The translations under genes were made by a program, and so were the position numbers. Positions 1 to 7,877 of a stretch of 64,000 nucleotides of DNA are shown here, one piece after another. Numbering within the stretch: the first letter of the stretch is position 1; every line of letters starts with the position of its first letter. The notes below the pieces were generated by a model. That model did no database searches. It was not told the origin of the DNA and saw nothing but the letters and a program-made list of their open reading frames with translations. This stretch comes from Devosia sp. (GTDB lineage Bacteria; Pseudomonadota; Alphaproteobacteria; Rhizobiales; Devosiaceae), in contig NZ_JACZKG010000072.1 in assembly GCF_014860165.1 (NCBI RefSeq), positions 148,344 to 212,343 of the forward strand. The letters run 5' to 3'.

Positions 1-1736
1 GAACATGTCGGCGACGTCGCGGCGAACGTCTTCGCTCGATGGCGCTGGCACGCCGTTCAGTTCGGTAATGGTTCCTCGCAGCATGGGAATGGTCGTCAGC
101 GTATCAACCTGCGGCGTTTCGGCGACGAAGGTGTCGAGCGCTGCCCGTTCGTCGCGGTCCATATCCAGCAGCACGAAATCGGGCGCCTCGGCACTGACCT
201 CGGTGGCGATCTGGCCATTGATGTTGGACTGGGTGGTTACGATGAGCAGAAGCAGGGACAGCCCCATGCCCATCGAGACCAGGACGGTGGTGGTCGGCGC
301 GCCGGGGCGGATGATCGCCGAGATTGCCTGGCGCAACAGGCGTTGACGCGGCGCCGGCGCCTTGACCAGGAAGCGCCGCAGCAGGGCCGCCGCGAGACGC
401 AGCACAGCAAAGGCAACCAGTGTGCCGGCAAAGTAGATGGCCACCAGCCGAAGATCGCTGGCGATGAGCAGGGTCAGGCCGAACAGTGCGGCAAAGCCTG
501 CCAGGAGCGGCGCGACAAAGCCGGGCCTGAGCAGGGCCCGCCACGCAAGACCCTCCATCGCGCTGCTCGATCCGGCGCGGAACAGCAGGGCGGGCCGGAC
601 GGCGCGTGCCTGCAGCAATGGCACCCAGGAAAAGATCAGTGCCGTGACCAGGCCGATGACCCCGGCGACCAGCATGGACCGGAAGTCCAGCATCGGCGGC
701 AGATCGATGCCGATCAGGCCCGAGAGCAAGGGCAGCAGTGCCAGGGTCGCCGCTGCGACGATCACCAGGCCAATGCCAACGGCGATGAGCGAAAGGAGAA
801 CAATCTGCACCAGGAAGTGGAACAGCACGCGGCCGCCGTTGGCGCCGAGGGAACGCATGGTGGCAATGGCCCCCTGGCGTTCGCCGATATAGGCCGCCAC
901 GGCATTGGCCGCCCCCAGACCACCCACCACCATGGAAGAGAGGGCCACCAGCAGCATGAAATTGCCGAACACACCGATGAAGCGCGCGATTGTTGCCGTG
1001 GCCTGGCGGGGCGAGCGGATCTGCCAGTCGCCCTCCGGGAAAGCCTCATCCAGCGCAGTGCGCGCAGCCTCGAAATCGCTATCGTCCAGCAGGACCTTGT
1101 AGCGGAACTGGCTAAGTACGCCCTCCTCGCGCAAGCCGGCCGGTGCCAGCGCCGAGCTCGAAATCAGGGCCGGCGCCCCAAGCTGGAAGCCCGCCGTCGC
1201 CTGGTCGGGCAGCGCTGCGATAATGCCGCGCAGTTCGACATCGAGGGCCCCGATGCGGACGGTCTCCCCGACTTGCGCCCCAAGACGTAGCGCCGCCTGT
1301 TGGGATAGGAGCAATCCGAAGCTTCCATTCCGCTCGGCCAGCAGGTCGGCAATGTTCCCCTCCAGCGCGCCAGCAACCAGGCTGACCTCTCCCACCAGGG
1401 GGTAGGCGTCGGTTACCGCCCGAAGCGCGAGGAACACGCTCTTGCCATTGGCCACAGCCTGCGAATTGAGCTCGACTTCCCGGCTGACCGTCCCTAGCCC
1501 GTCGAGCGCCGCGACCAGCAGGTCGCCGACATCGCTGCGCTGGGACCGCAATTCCAGGTCGCCCCCTAGGATGAGCCGGGCATCACGTTCGATCGCTGCC
1601 TCGACGCTGCTGCGCACGGCACTGACGGTGCCAATGGCGGCCACGCCCAGAGCGAGGCAGGCAATCAGGATGACGAACCGCTGGACGCTGCCGCGCAGAT
1701 CGATCAGCGCCACGCGTAACCAGCCTTGCAGGCGCC

Positions 1737-1740
<4 letters not shown>
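1..1740 (-). CDS. FtsX-family ABC transporter permease (YbbP-like), 3' end cut off by window
   Basis: Inner-membrane permease of the FtsX/MacB class, which with its ATPase extracts or exports lipoprotein- or lipid-like substrates. About 580 N-terminal residues are present and the stop codon lies beyond base 1. An N-terminal membrane anchor (residues about 20-45) precedes a periplasmic domain, then a group of hydrophobic segments and a second repeat, as in the 800-850-residue YbbP proteins. The ATG at 1740 overlaps the TGA of the upstream ATPase by 4 nt (ATGA), so the two are translationally coupled. A full-length paralogue lies at 51774-54320; both contain the segment TPMLRG (here IPMLRG) followed by TE. 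The substrate is unknown. Confidence 0.88.
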
Positions 1741-2438
<698 letters not shown>

Positions 2439-2477
2439 GGGCGGGGCCGGGGATTGGTCGGAACGGAAGGGTTCGAA

Positions 2478-3131
2478 GTGCAGCACGTGAGGACAAGATG
2501 GTGGCAGCGCGCGGCTGGCGCAATGGTGCTGACCGCCGCGATGTCGGCACTGGCTCCGCCGGTTGCGGCCGAAGATATCAGGATAATGCTCTACGGCGAC
2601 TCCCTGCTCGCCGGGCTGGGCCTGTCGGCCGAAGAAAGCCTCATGGGTCAATTGCAGGCGGCGATGGATGCGGAGCGGATCCAGGCGACGCTGGTCAATG
2701 CCAGCGTTTCCGGGGACACCACGGCCGATGGGTTGGCGCGGCTGGACTGGACACTGGGTGACGCCCCCGATGCGGTGATCCTGGGGCTCGGCGCCAACGA
2801 TATGCTGCAGGGCTTCCCGGCAACCGATGCCCGGGCGAACCTTGACGCGATAATGGCCCGGCTTGATCAGCTCGGCGTGCCAGTATTGCTTTTGGGTATG
2901 AAGGCCAATCGCGGCCTGGGCAGCGACTATGTGGACGAGTTTGACGCCATCTATCCCGACCTGGCCCAGGAGCATGGGACCCTGCTCTATCCGTTCTTCC
3001 TTGGGGGCGTGGCGCTCGATCCTGACCTCAACCAGCGCGATCTGCTCCACCCCAACGCCGAGGGTGTCGCGGTGATCGTGGCTGGCATGATGCCGCTGGT
3101 GGAACAACTGGTCCAAAGCGTGGAGCCGTGA
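2478..3131 (+). CDS. tesA: arylesterase / acyl-CoA thioesterase I-like SGNH hydrolase, exported
   Basis: Periplasmic SGNH/GDSL hydrolase of 217 residues, expected to cleave aryl- or acyl-esters and thioesters. Block I is YGDSLLAG (nucleophile Ser), block II VSGDTTADG (Gly), block III GANDMLQG (Asn), and the Asp-His pair is in RDLLHPN near the C-terminus. A signal peptide ending PVAA-ED precedes the domain. The GTG at 2478 is chosen because GGAAGG (2465-2470) lies 7 nt before it; the GTG at 2487 is a fallback. The gene is divergent from the YbbA-like ATPase. In E. coli tesA and ybbAP share this layout, although a functional link has not been firmly shown. Confidence 0.9.
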   Translation: MQHVRTRWWQRAAGAMVLTAAMSALAPPVAAEDIRIMLYGDSLLAGLGLSAEESLMGQLQAAMDAERIQATLVNASVSGDTTADGLARLDWTLGDAPDAVILGLGANDMLQGFPATDARANLDAIMARLDQLGVPVLLLGMKANRGLGSDYVDEFDAIYPDLAQEHGTLLYPFFLGGVALDPDLNQRDLLHPNAEGVAVIVAGMMPLVEQLVQSVEP

Positions 3132-3204
3132 CGGATCACGGAAGGCCTGTCAGATATCGGTACCATCCATGCCCAGATGCCCCTTGGCGATCGCGGTGTC
3201 GAAC

Positions 3205-3435
3205 CTATGACTTTCCCAGAGCATCACGAAAGGCTTCGATGACGCGGGGATCCGGTTCGGAACGCTCGGCCTGCCCTGACTTCAGCAGCGCGACTGTCTT
3301 GGCGAGCTGATCGATATAGGCGCGGCAATGCTTGCACATGAGCAGGTGCATCTTGACGCCGGCGCGCTGGCGCAGGGTCAGGGTGCCTTCCAGGTAATCG
3401 GTCGCGGTCTCGCTGAGTTCGCGGCAACTAAGCAT
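3205..3435 (-). CDS. short zinc-finger (zf-HC2) anti-sigma factor
   Basis: A 76-residue protein that probably holds the ECF sigma factor encoded just upstream. C4, H30, C34 and C37 form the H-x3-C-x2-C zinc motif with the upstream Cys of the ZAS anti-sigma fold. No membrane segment and no periplasmic domain follow, so any sensing must be cytoplasmic (metal displacement or thiol oxidation is an inference). GGAG lies 9 nt before the ATG. It follows the sigma gene in the same direction with a 90-bp gap. Caulobacter SigF, which drives similar DUF2282/DUF692 genes, instead uses the unrelated membrane protein NrsF, so the regulator type here differs. Confidence 0.85.
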   Translation of the reverse strand: MLSCRELSETATDYLEGTLTLRQRAGVKMHLLMCKHCRAYIDQLAKTVALLKSGQAERSEPDPRVIEAFRDALGKS

Positions 3436-3525
3436 GGTCAGGTCTCCGGGGCGCAGACGGAAACGCCCGATCGTGATCGAATATGTAGGTGAGTGGCGCT
3501 AGTGCGCAAACTGTTACAGTCATGC

Positions 3526-4152
3526 TCAAGAGTTTCCCATCAGCGCTTCCAGTGCTGCCCGGATGCGGGCGCGCCCACGATGCAGCAGGATGCGATGGTT
3601 GGCTTCGCTGACCTCCAGGATAGCGCAGGCTTCCTCGGGAGAAAGACCTTCGAGATCACGCAGGGTGACCACGGCGCGCTGATTGGCCGGCAGCGTTTCG
3701 AGCACGGCCATGGCATGTGCGAGCAGTTGCTTGCCACCCACGATGCGTTCCGGGTTGATCTCGGACCACCGCCCCGGTGGAGATAGCCAGGAGCCGTCGC
3801 CCGAAAACCGATCGGGATCGACCGCCGGGTCATTATAGCCCATGTCCGAGAACGACACCGAGCGACCGTTGCGCTTGGCCTTGGCGCGGGCGATGTTGGC
3901 GAGAACGGCGAACGTCCAGCTCTTGAGGGATGAGCGCTCCTCAAACCGCGCTATGCCCGATATGAGCGCAAGCCAGGTATCCTGCACCGCTTCTTCCGCC
4001 GCTGCGGGATCGCGCAGGAATGTCCGGGCAAAGGCCAGCATGGACTTTTGTTGTTCGGCCACGAGCTGGCGAAAGGCCTGCTCGTCTCCGCGCTTCAGCG
4101 CCTGGATCAATGCCCGCTCGTCGCGCCCGGACCCAGCAGCGCCCAAAACCAT
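3526..4152 (-). CDS. ECF-family RNA polymerase sigma factor (SigF-like)
   Basis: Extracytoplasmic-function sigma-70 factor of 208 residues. Region 2 runs from about residue 25 to 90 (core binding and -10 recognition, including AAEEAVQDTWLALI). A polar linker follows, then region 4 (LPANQRAVVTLRDLEGLS to RILLHRGRARIR) with the -35-reading helix-turn-helix. The ATG at 4152 has a GGGGG ribosome site just upstream. Longer starts up to 4287 are rejected because they would overlap the gene's own promoter at 4211-4236. The gene is divergent from the DUF2282/DUF692 operon and followed by its anti-sigma gene. Control of the divergent operon is inferred from the shared promoter motif. Confidence 0.93.
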   Translation of the reverse strand: MVLGAAGSGRDERALIQALKRGDEQAFRQLVAEQQKSMLAFARTFLRDPAAAEEAVQDTWLALISGIARFEERSSLKSWTFAVLANIARAKAKRNGRSVSFSDMGYNDPAVDPDRFSGDGSWLSPPGRWSEINPERIVGGKQLLAHAMAVLETLPANQRAVVTLRDLEGLSPEEACAILEVSEANHRILLHRGRARIRAALEALMGNS

Positions 4153-4210
4153 GCATGCCCCCGGAATCCTTGGCCCGTGGGTAGCGGCCTTTTCCCGGAT
4201 TCCGTTCCCA

Positions 4211-4236
4211 TTCGCAGGATTGCGACCGGCGGTTAC
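4211..4236 (-). promoter_or_regulatory. ECF-type promoter of the sigma gene (autoregulation)
   Basis: On the minus strand GTAACC (4236-4231) is separated by exactly 16 nt from CGAA (4214-4211). This matches the -35/-10 pattern I recall for Caulobacter SigF-type promoters. Transcription would start about 55 nt before the sigma ATG. The rest of the 4153-4503 gap shows nothing beyond the second promoter at 4428-4452. Confidence 0.65.
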
Positions 4237-4427
4237 AGAAATGTCTCCTGATCTGTAACGCTGACTGCTGCCGACGGACGTGAGCACATGGGGCCGATCA
4301 GCACTCCTCGGTCCCTTTCCGTCACCGGTATCGTCCCTTCGCCGCGCGCAGATTGTTCGTGTGGCCAGGCGTCCATTCGTGCGCTTCGCCGCTTCGATCT
4401 GCTCACTATTCTGTGAAGAGCCACGTC

Positions 4428-4452
4428 GTAACGGTAATGCCCGTCAACCGAA
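4428..4452 (+). promoter_or_regulatory. ECF-type promoter of the bufferin-like operon
   Basis: GTAACG (4428-4433) and CGAA (4449-4452) with a 15-nt spacer resemble the sigma gene's own promoter, with a one-base -35 difference and one base less spacing. It lies about 50 nt before the DUF2282 ATG. AAGGGAGA (4489-4496) is the ribosome site. Confidence 0.55.
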
Positions 4453-4503
4453 CTATAGGGCACGGAGCCCTTCTGGTTCCGCCTCTGAAAGGGAGAACTC
4501 ACC

Positions 4504-4797
4504 ATGAACCGTCGGACCTCGCTCGCTCTCGCCGCCTCGCTGCTCACCGCCGTCGCCGGTCTGTCCGTGCAGGGCGCTGTCGCTCAGGACGCCACCGAAA
4601 AGTGCTACGGCGTTGCCCTTGCGGGCCAGAATGACTGCGCCGCCGGCCCCGGCACCACCTGCGCCGGCACATCTGTCATCGACTACCAGGGCAACGCCTG
4701 GAAGGCAGTTCCGGCAGGAACCTGTCTGACCATGTCCTTTGAAGGCGACCGCATGGGCTCGCTTGAAGCCCTCGATCGCGACCTGCCCCAGGCCTGA
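4504..4797 (+). CDS. bufA: DUF2282 bufferin-like precursor peptide (RiPP), four Cys
   Basis: Secreted peptide of 97 residues. A signal peptide (cleavage near AVAQ-DA, about residue 28) is followed by a mature part with C34, C45, C53 and C74 in the DUF2282 pattern [14 protein letters not shown] and TTCAGTS. Members of this family are bufferins. As I recall the published work, the partner MNIO enzyme converts core cysteines to thiooxazoles, and the product chelates copper in the periplasm. Modification here is inferred from the four conserved Cys and the adjacent MNIO and DUF2063 genes. The gene is first in its operon and 71 bp from the oxidase gene. The C-terminal tail ([17 protein letters not shown]) is acidic and probably not part of the core. 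Confidence 0.85.
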   Translation: MNRRTSLALAASLLTAVAGLSVQGAVAQDATEKCYGVALAGQNDCAAGPGTTCAGTSVIDYQGNAWKAVPAGTCLTMSFEGDRMGSLEALDRDLPQA

Positions 4798-4868
4798 TCG
4801 ACGTCGCCCCCAAAGCACCGGAGATCCGTCCCCTCGGATCTCCGGCCTTCCCCAAAGGGAGATCGAGA

Positions 4869-5738
4869 ATGGACGCACCGCACCTTCCCCCACGCGCCGG
4901 TCTGGGACTCAAGCCCCAGCACTATGCCGAGATTCTTGAAAGCCGCCCCGATATCGGATTTTTCGAGGTACACGCCGAAAACTATATGGGTGACGGGGGA
5001 CCACCGCATCGGTACCTCGCAGCGATCGTTGATCGATATCCGCTCTCGCTGCATGGTGTCGGCCTGTCGATCGGCGGCGAGGCTCCGCTCAACCGGGACC
5101 ATCTGCGCCGCCTGCGGTCATTGGTCGACCGCTACAAGCCACAATCGTTTTCCGAGCATCTGGCCTGGTCGTCGCATGAGGAGACAAGCCTCAACGACCT
5201 GCTGCCGCTGCCCTATACCAATGCCACGCTGGACCGGGTGGTCGCCCATGTCGAAGAGGTCCAGCAGGCGCTGGGCCGCACCATGCTGCTCGAAAACCCG
5301 TCCACCTATGTGCTGTTCGCCGAAAGCACGATCGACGAGATCGATTTTCTGGCGGCCATCGCCGAACGGACGGGCTGCGGGCTGCTGCTGGACGTCAACA
5401 ATGTCATGGTCTCCTCGGTCAATCACCGGCTCGACCCCTTCACCTATGTCGAGCGCTTCCCCGTGCATGCTGTGGGCGAGATCCATCTGGCCGGCTATGA
5501 CGAGACCACCGACGCCGCTGGCGAGCGGCTGCTGATCGATGCCCATGCCTCGCGGGTCAGCCAGGACGTCTTCGCGCTCTTTCGGCATACGCTGGGCCGA
5601 ACAGGACCGGTGCCGACGCTGGTGGAGTGGGACAATAACGTGCCCGCCTTTTCGGTGCTGGCGGACGAGGCGCGCATTGTCGATCTTGCCATCACGGAGG
5701 TCTCCGCTCGCGGCGACCGCCAGGAGCGCGTTGCATGA
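4869..5738 (+). CDS. bufB: DUF692 multinuclear non-heme iron oxidase (MNIO), bufferin maturase
   Basis: Cytoplasmic TIM-barrel enzyme of 289 residues in the DUF692/MbnB class, which uses two or three irons and O2 to oxidise peptide cysteines. Candidate metal ligands are all present: E37/N38 (EVHAENYMG), H62, E96/H97 (SEHLAWS), E142 (LLENPSTY), D175/N178 (LLLDVNNV), H206 (EIHLAGYD), D224/H226 (LIDAHA) and E253 (LVEWDNN). Length is normal for the family. GGGAGA precedes the ATG by a few nt. It overlaps the next gene by 4 nt (ATGA). The substrate is inferred to be the DUF2282 peptide encoded just upstream. Confidence 0.93.
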   Translation: MDAPHLPPRAGLGLKPQHYAEILESRPDIGFFEVHAENYMGDGGPPHRYLAAIVDRYPLSLHGVGLSIGGEAPLNRDHLRRLRSLVDRYKPQSFSEHLAWSSHEETSLNDLLPLPYTNATLDRVVAHVEEVQQALGRTMLLENPSTYVLFAESTIDEIDFLAAIAERTGCGLLLDVNNVMVSSVNHRLDPFTYVERFPVHAVGEIHLAGYDETTDAAGERLLIDAHASRVSQDVFALFRHTLGRTGPVPTLVEWDNNVPAFSVLADEARIVDLAITEVSARGDRQERVA

Positions 5739-6493
5739 CGATCGGGTCCGTTCGTCAGGCAGACTTTGTCGCCGCGCTGGTCGACCCGGCAAGGGCGGTA
5801 CCATCAGGCATCGTCTCCTACCGCGGCGACAGCGACACCAAGCGCTTCGCGGTCTATCGCAACAATGTCCATGTCGGACTGGTTGGCGTGCTGGCCGCCA
5901 AGTACCCGGTTTGTGCGCAGCTGGTGGGCGAAGAGTTTTTCACCGTCATGGCGCGCATCTATGTGGCCGACCACAAACCCACCTCACCCATCATGATGCA
6001 ATATGGTGCCGATTTCCCTGCCTTTATCGCCGACTTCGCCGGCGCGCGCTCGGTGCCATATCTTTCCGACATGGCGGCGCTCGAGGAGGCATGGAGCATC
6101 GCGTACAATGCGGCAGATGACAGCCCGGCCGGCTTGGCCGAGATCGCTGCGATCGATCCGGAAGTCTTGCCGGACCTGACTTTGAAGCCCCATGCGGCGA
6201 CCGGCCTGCTCCGATCGGACTACCCGATCGGCTCCATCTGGTCCGCGCATCAGGCGCCGGGGGTAGCCGTTCGGGCGGGCGCAGAGGCCGTATTGATCAC
6301 GCGGCCTGCACTGGACGTGAAAGTGACGGTCATCCCCACCGCAGATGCTGTCTTTGCGCATGACCTGCTGCAGGGCTCGGCTGTCGGCGACGCAGTGGAG
6401 CGCACACTGATCAGCCACCCCGAATTTGATTTCGGAAGCGCCTTGGTGGGGCTTTGTTCCCTTGGCGCATTTTCCCAACCGGCGTTGACGTAG
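5735..6493 (+). CDS. bufC: DUF2063 family partner protein of the MNIO
   Basis: A 252-residue DUF2063 (HvfC/BufC-like) protein. The N-terminal domain (about residues 5-100, containing FAVYRNNVHVGLVGVLAAKYPVC-type segments and QYGADFPAFI) is the part thought to present the precursor peptide to the oxidase. The C-terminal part (about 145-250) is a second, more variable domain. Start ATG overlaps the MNIO stop by 4 nt, so the two proteins are probably made in equal amounts as a complex. The partner role is known for homologues and inferred here. Confidence 0.88.
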   Translation: MTIGSVRQADFVAALVDPARAVPSGIVSYRGDSDTKRFAVYRNNVHVGLVGVLAAKYPVCAQLVGEEFFTVMARIYVADHKPTSPIMMQYGADFPAFIADFAGARSVPYLSDMAALEEAWSIAYNAADDSPAGLAEIAAIDPEVLPDLTLKPHAATGLLRSDYPIGSIWSAHQAPGVAVRAGAEAVLITRPALDVKVTVIPTADAVFAHDLLQGSAVGDAVERTLISHPEFDFGSALVGLCSLGAFSQPALT

Positions 6494-6507
6494 AAAGCAG
6501 GCTCATC

Positions 6508-7008
6508 ATGCTGCAGAAAATTGGAAGTCTCTGTCAGGCTGCGGATCGGCTGATTGCGGCCATCCCCCACTCCATTAGCCTCCTGGTCTTGCGCGTGGCA
6601 CTTGCCATTCCGTTCTGGCGCTCTGGCATGACCAAGTGGGACGGATTTCTCAATCTCTCGAGCGGAGCGCGCTACCTGTTCGAGCAGGAGTTCAAGCTCC
6701 ACATCTTCGGGCAAGCCATAGCCTATCCGTTTCCCCTCACTGCTGCATTTCTGGCAGGCCTAGGCGAGGTCGTGCTGCCAGTGCTGCTCGTGCTGGGCCT
6801 GGGCACCCGATTTGCCGCGGCGGGCATTCTGCTCATGACCTTGGTGATACAGCTGACCATTCCCGATGGTCTGATCAACTTCCATTTGCCCTGGGCCGCC
6901 ATGGCGCTCGCGCTGATGGCCTTTGGCGGCGGACGGCTATCTGTCGATGCCCTCGCAATGGGGATGATGCGGCAGACGCCAGCCCAGCGCGCACTCCACC
7001 CCTTGTGA
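6508..7008 (+). CDS. DoxX family inner-membrane protein of the bufferin-like operon
   Basis: A 166-residue DoxX protein with about four membrane segments (roughly residues 22-45, 75-98, 103-125 and 130-150). It contains the family signature RVALAIPFWRSGMTKWDGF followed by LAGLGEVVLPVLLVLG. The ATG at 6508 is preferred because it follows the DUF2063 stop by 14 nt with GAAAGCAGG upstream; a longer in-frame form would overlap that gene. DoxX is the usual last gene of DUF2282-DUF692-DUF2063 operons (called bufD in some descriptions). Its role is not settled; it may link quinone or thiol redox chemistry to the peptide, which is speculation. Confidence 0.87.
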   Translation: MLQKIGSLCQAADRLIAAIPHSISLLVLRVALAIPFWRSGMTKWDGFLNLSSGARYLFEQEFKLHIFGQAIAYPFPLTAAFLAGLGEVVLPVLLVLGLGTRFAAAGILLMTLVIQLTIPDGLINFHLPWAAMALALMAFGGGRLSVDALAMGMMRQTPAQRALHPL

Positions 7009-7069
7009 CGTGCGAGGCCTCGCGACCCGGTGTTACGGCCGTACAGCTGTTGCTCGCGCCCGAACGACC

Positions 7070-7516
7070 CTATCGCACGACCAGAACGGGGATGGTCGTA
7101 TGGGCGAGCACCTCGGATGTCTGGCTGCCGAGAAGCACCTTCTGCACGCCGCGCCGGCCGTGCGAAGCCATGACGATGAGATCGCAGCCATTGAGCCTGG
7201 CATATCTGACGATTGCCTCGGCCGGAGCTTCATCAATTTCGTGGGCAAGCTCGGCAGTGATGCCAAATTCGGAGGTGCGTCGCTCGATATCGGCGAACCG
7301 CTCCTTCATGATCGCATCTATCTGCTGATCGTAGCGCGACACCGGATCATCGATCCCGCCCATGCGCGCGGCATTGACCATGTCGAGCCGCAATGGTTCT
7401 GAGACAGTCAACACGGTAACCTTGGCATTCAGAGGCCGAGCCAGCGCCAATCCATGTTCGAGCCCCTTGCTGGCAAGTTCAGAGCCATCGGTAGCGATCA
7501 GCACGTGCTTGTACAT
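7070..7516 (-). CDS. universal stress protein (UspA family)
   Basis: Single-domain cytoplasmic USP of 148 residues. It opens with the typical beta strand YKHVLIATDGSELA (Asp contacting ATP) and ends with the nucleotide loop MASHGRRGVQKVLLGSQTSEV, an ATP-binding-type motif in which the first glycine of the G-2x-G-9x-GS pattern is Ala. This variant is common. It is convergent with the DoxX gene (61 bp apart), so it probably does not belong to that operon, and I see no sigma-type GTAACC-N16-CGAA site before it. Confidence 0.92.
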   Translation of the reverse strand: MYKHVLIATDGSELASKGLEHGLALARPLNAKVTVLTVSEPLRLDMVNAARMGGIDDPVSRYDQQIDAIMKERFADIERRTSEFGITAELAHEIDEAPAEAIVRYARLNGCDLIVMASHGRRGVQKVLLGSQTSEVLAHTTIPVLVVR

Positions 7517-7877
7517 TGCTTTCCCCCTGGTCTTGTTCCGCTATCCTGCACGGGAGTGACCCGAAGACAAGCAGCTTCACGACGGTTACGGACGGTGCCG
7601 TCTGGCCCTTGAGCAGCATTCAACCAGCCTGGATGGCGACGAGGCCCACGCGGCTTTTGCGCGACCGACACGGCGAAGCCCTTCCACAGAATGCGATCGG
7701 GTTCTGAGGGGCATCGCAAACGTTGTATTCGCACCACAAAATCGGCTCACAACATTGCGAGCGATTGCTCCCGTTAAGGTTTGCAGAGTATTGAGTTTTT
7801 GGTGCGGAACGGCCCACCGAGTCTGTTGCAAGACGCGGTGAGTTGGTCGTCACAGCGTCGCCGTGCATGGAGCTCAG
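7517..7877. other. 361-bp intergenic region, no gene recognised
   Basis: The gap lies between the divergent usp and L,D-transpeptidase genes, so it must carry both promoters. I found no convincing -35/-10 pair, palindrome or RNA structure. Short open frames here have no ribosome sites and no family likeness. Confidence 0.5.

Noticed and set aside
4153..4287. Longer N-terminus of the ECF sigma protein starting at 4287
   Set aside because: It would overlap the predicted promoter at 4211-4236, and family members begin close to the ATG at 4152.
3526..7008. Methanobactin biosynthesis locus, since DUF692 enzymes include MbnB
   Set aside because: The precursor is a DUF2282 four-Cys peptide with a signal sequence and the partner is DUF2063, not MbnA/MbnC; the bufferin assignment fits better.
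7517..7862. Short open frames in the usp/L,D-transpeptidase gap
   Set aside because: No ribosome sites, no family likeness and frames that overlap on both strands; typical chance frames of high-GC DNA.
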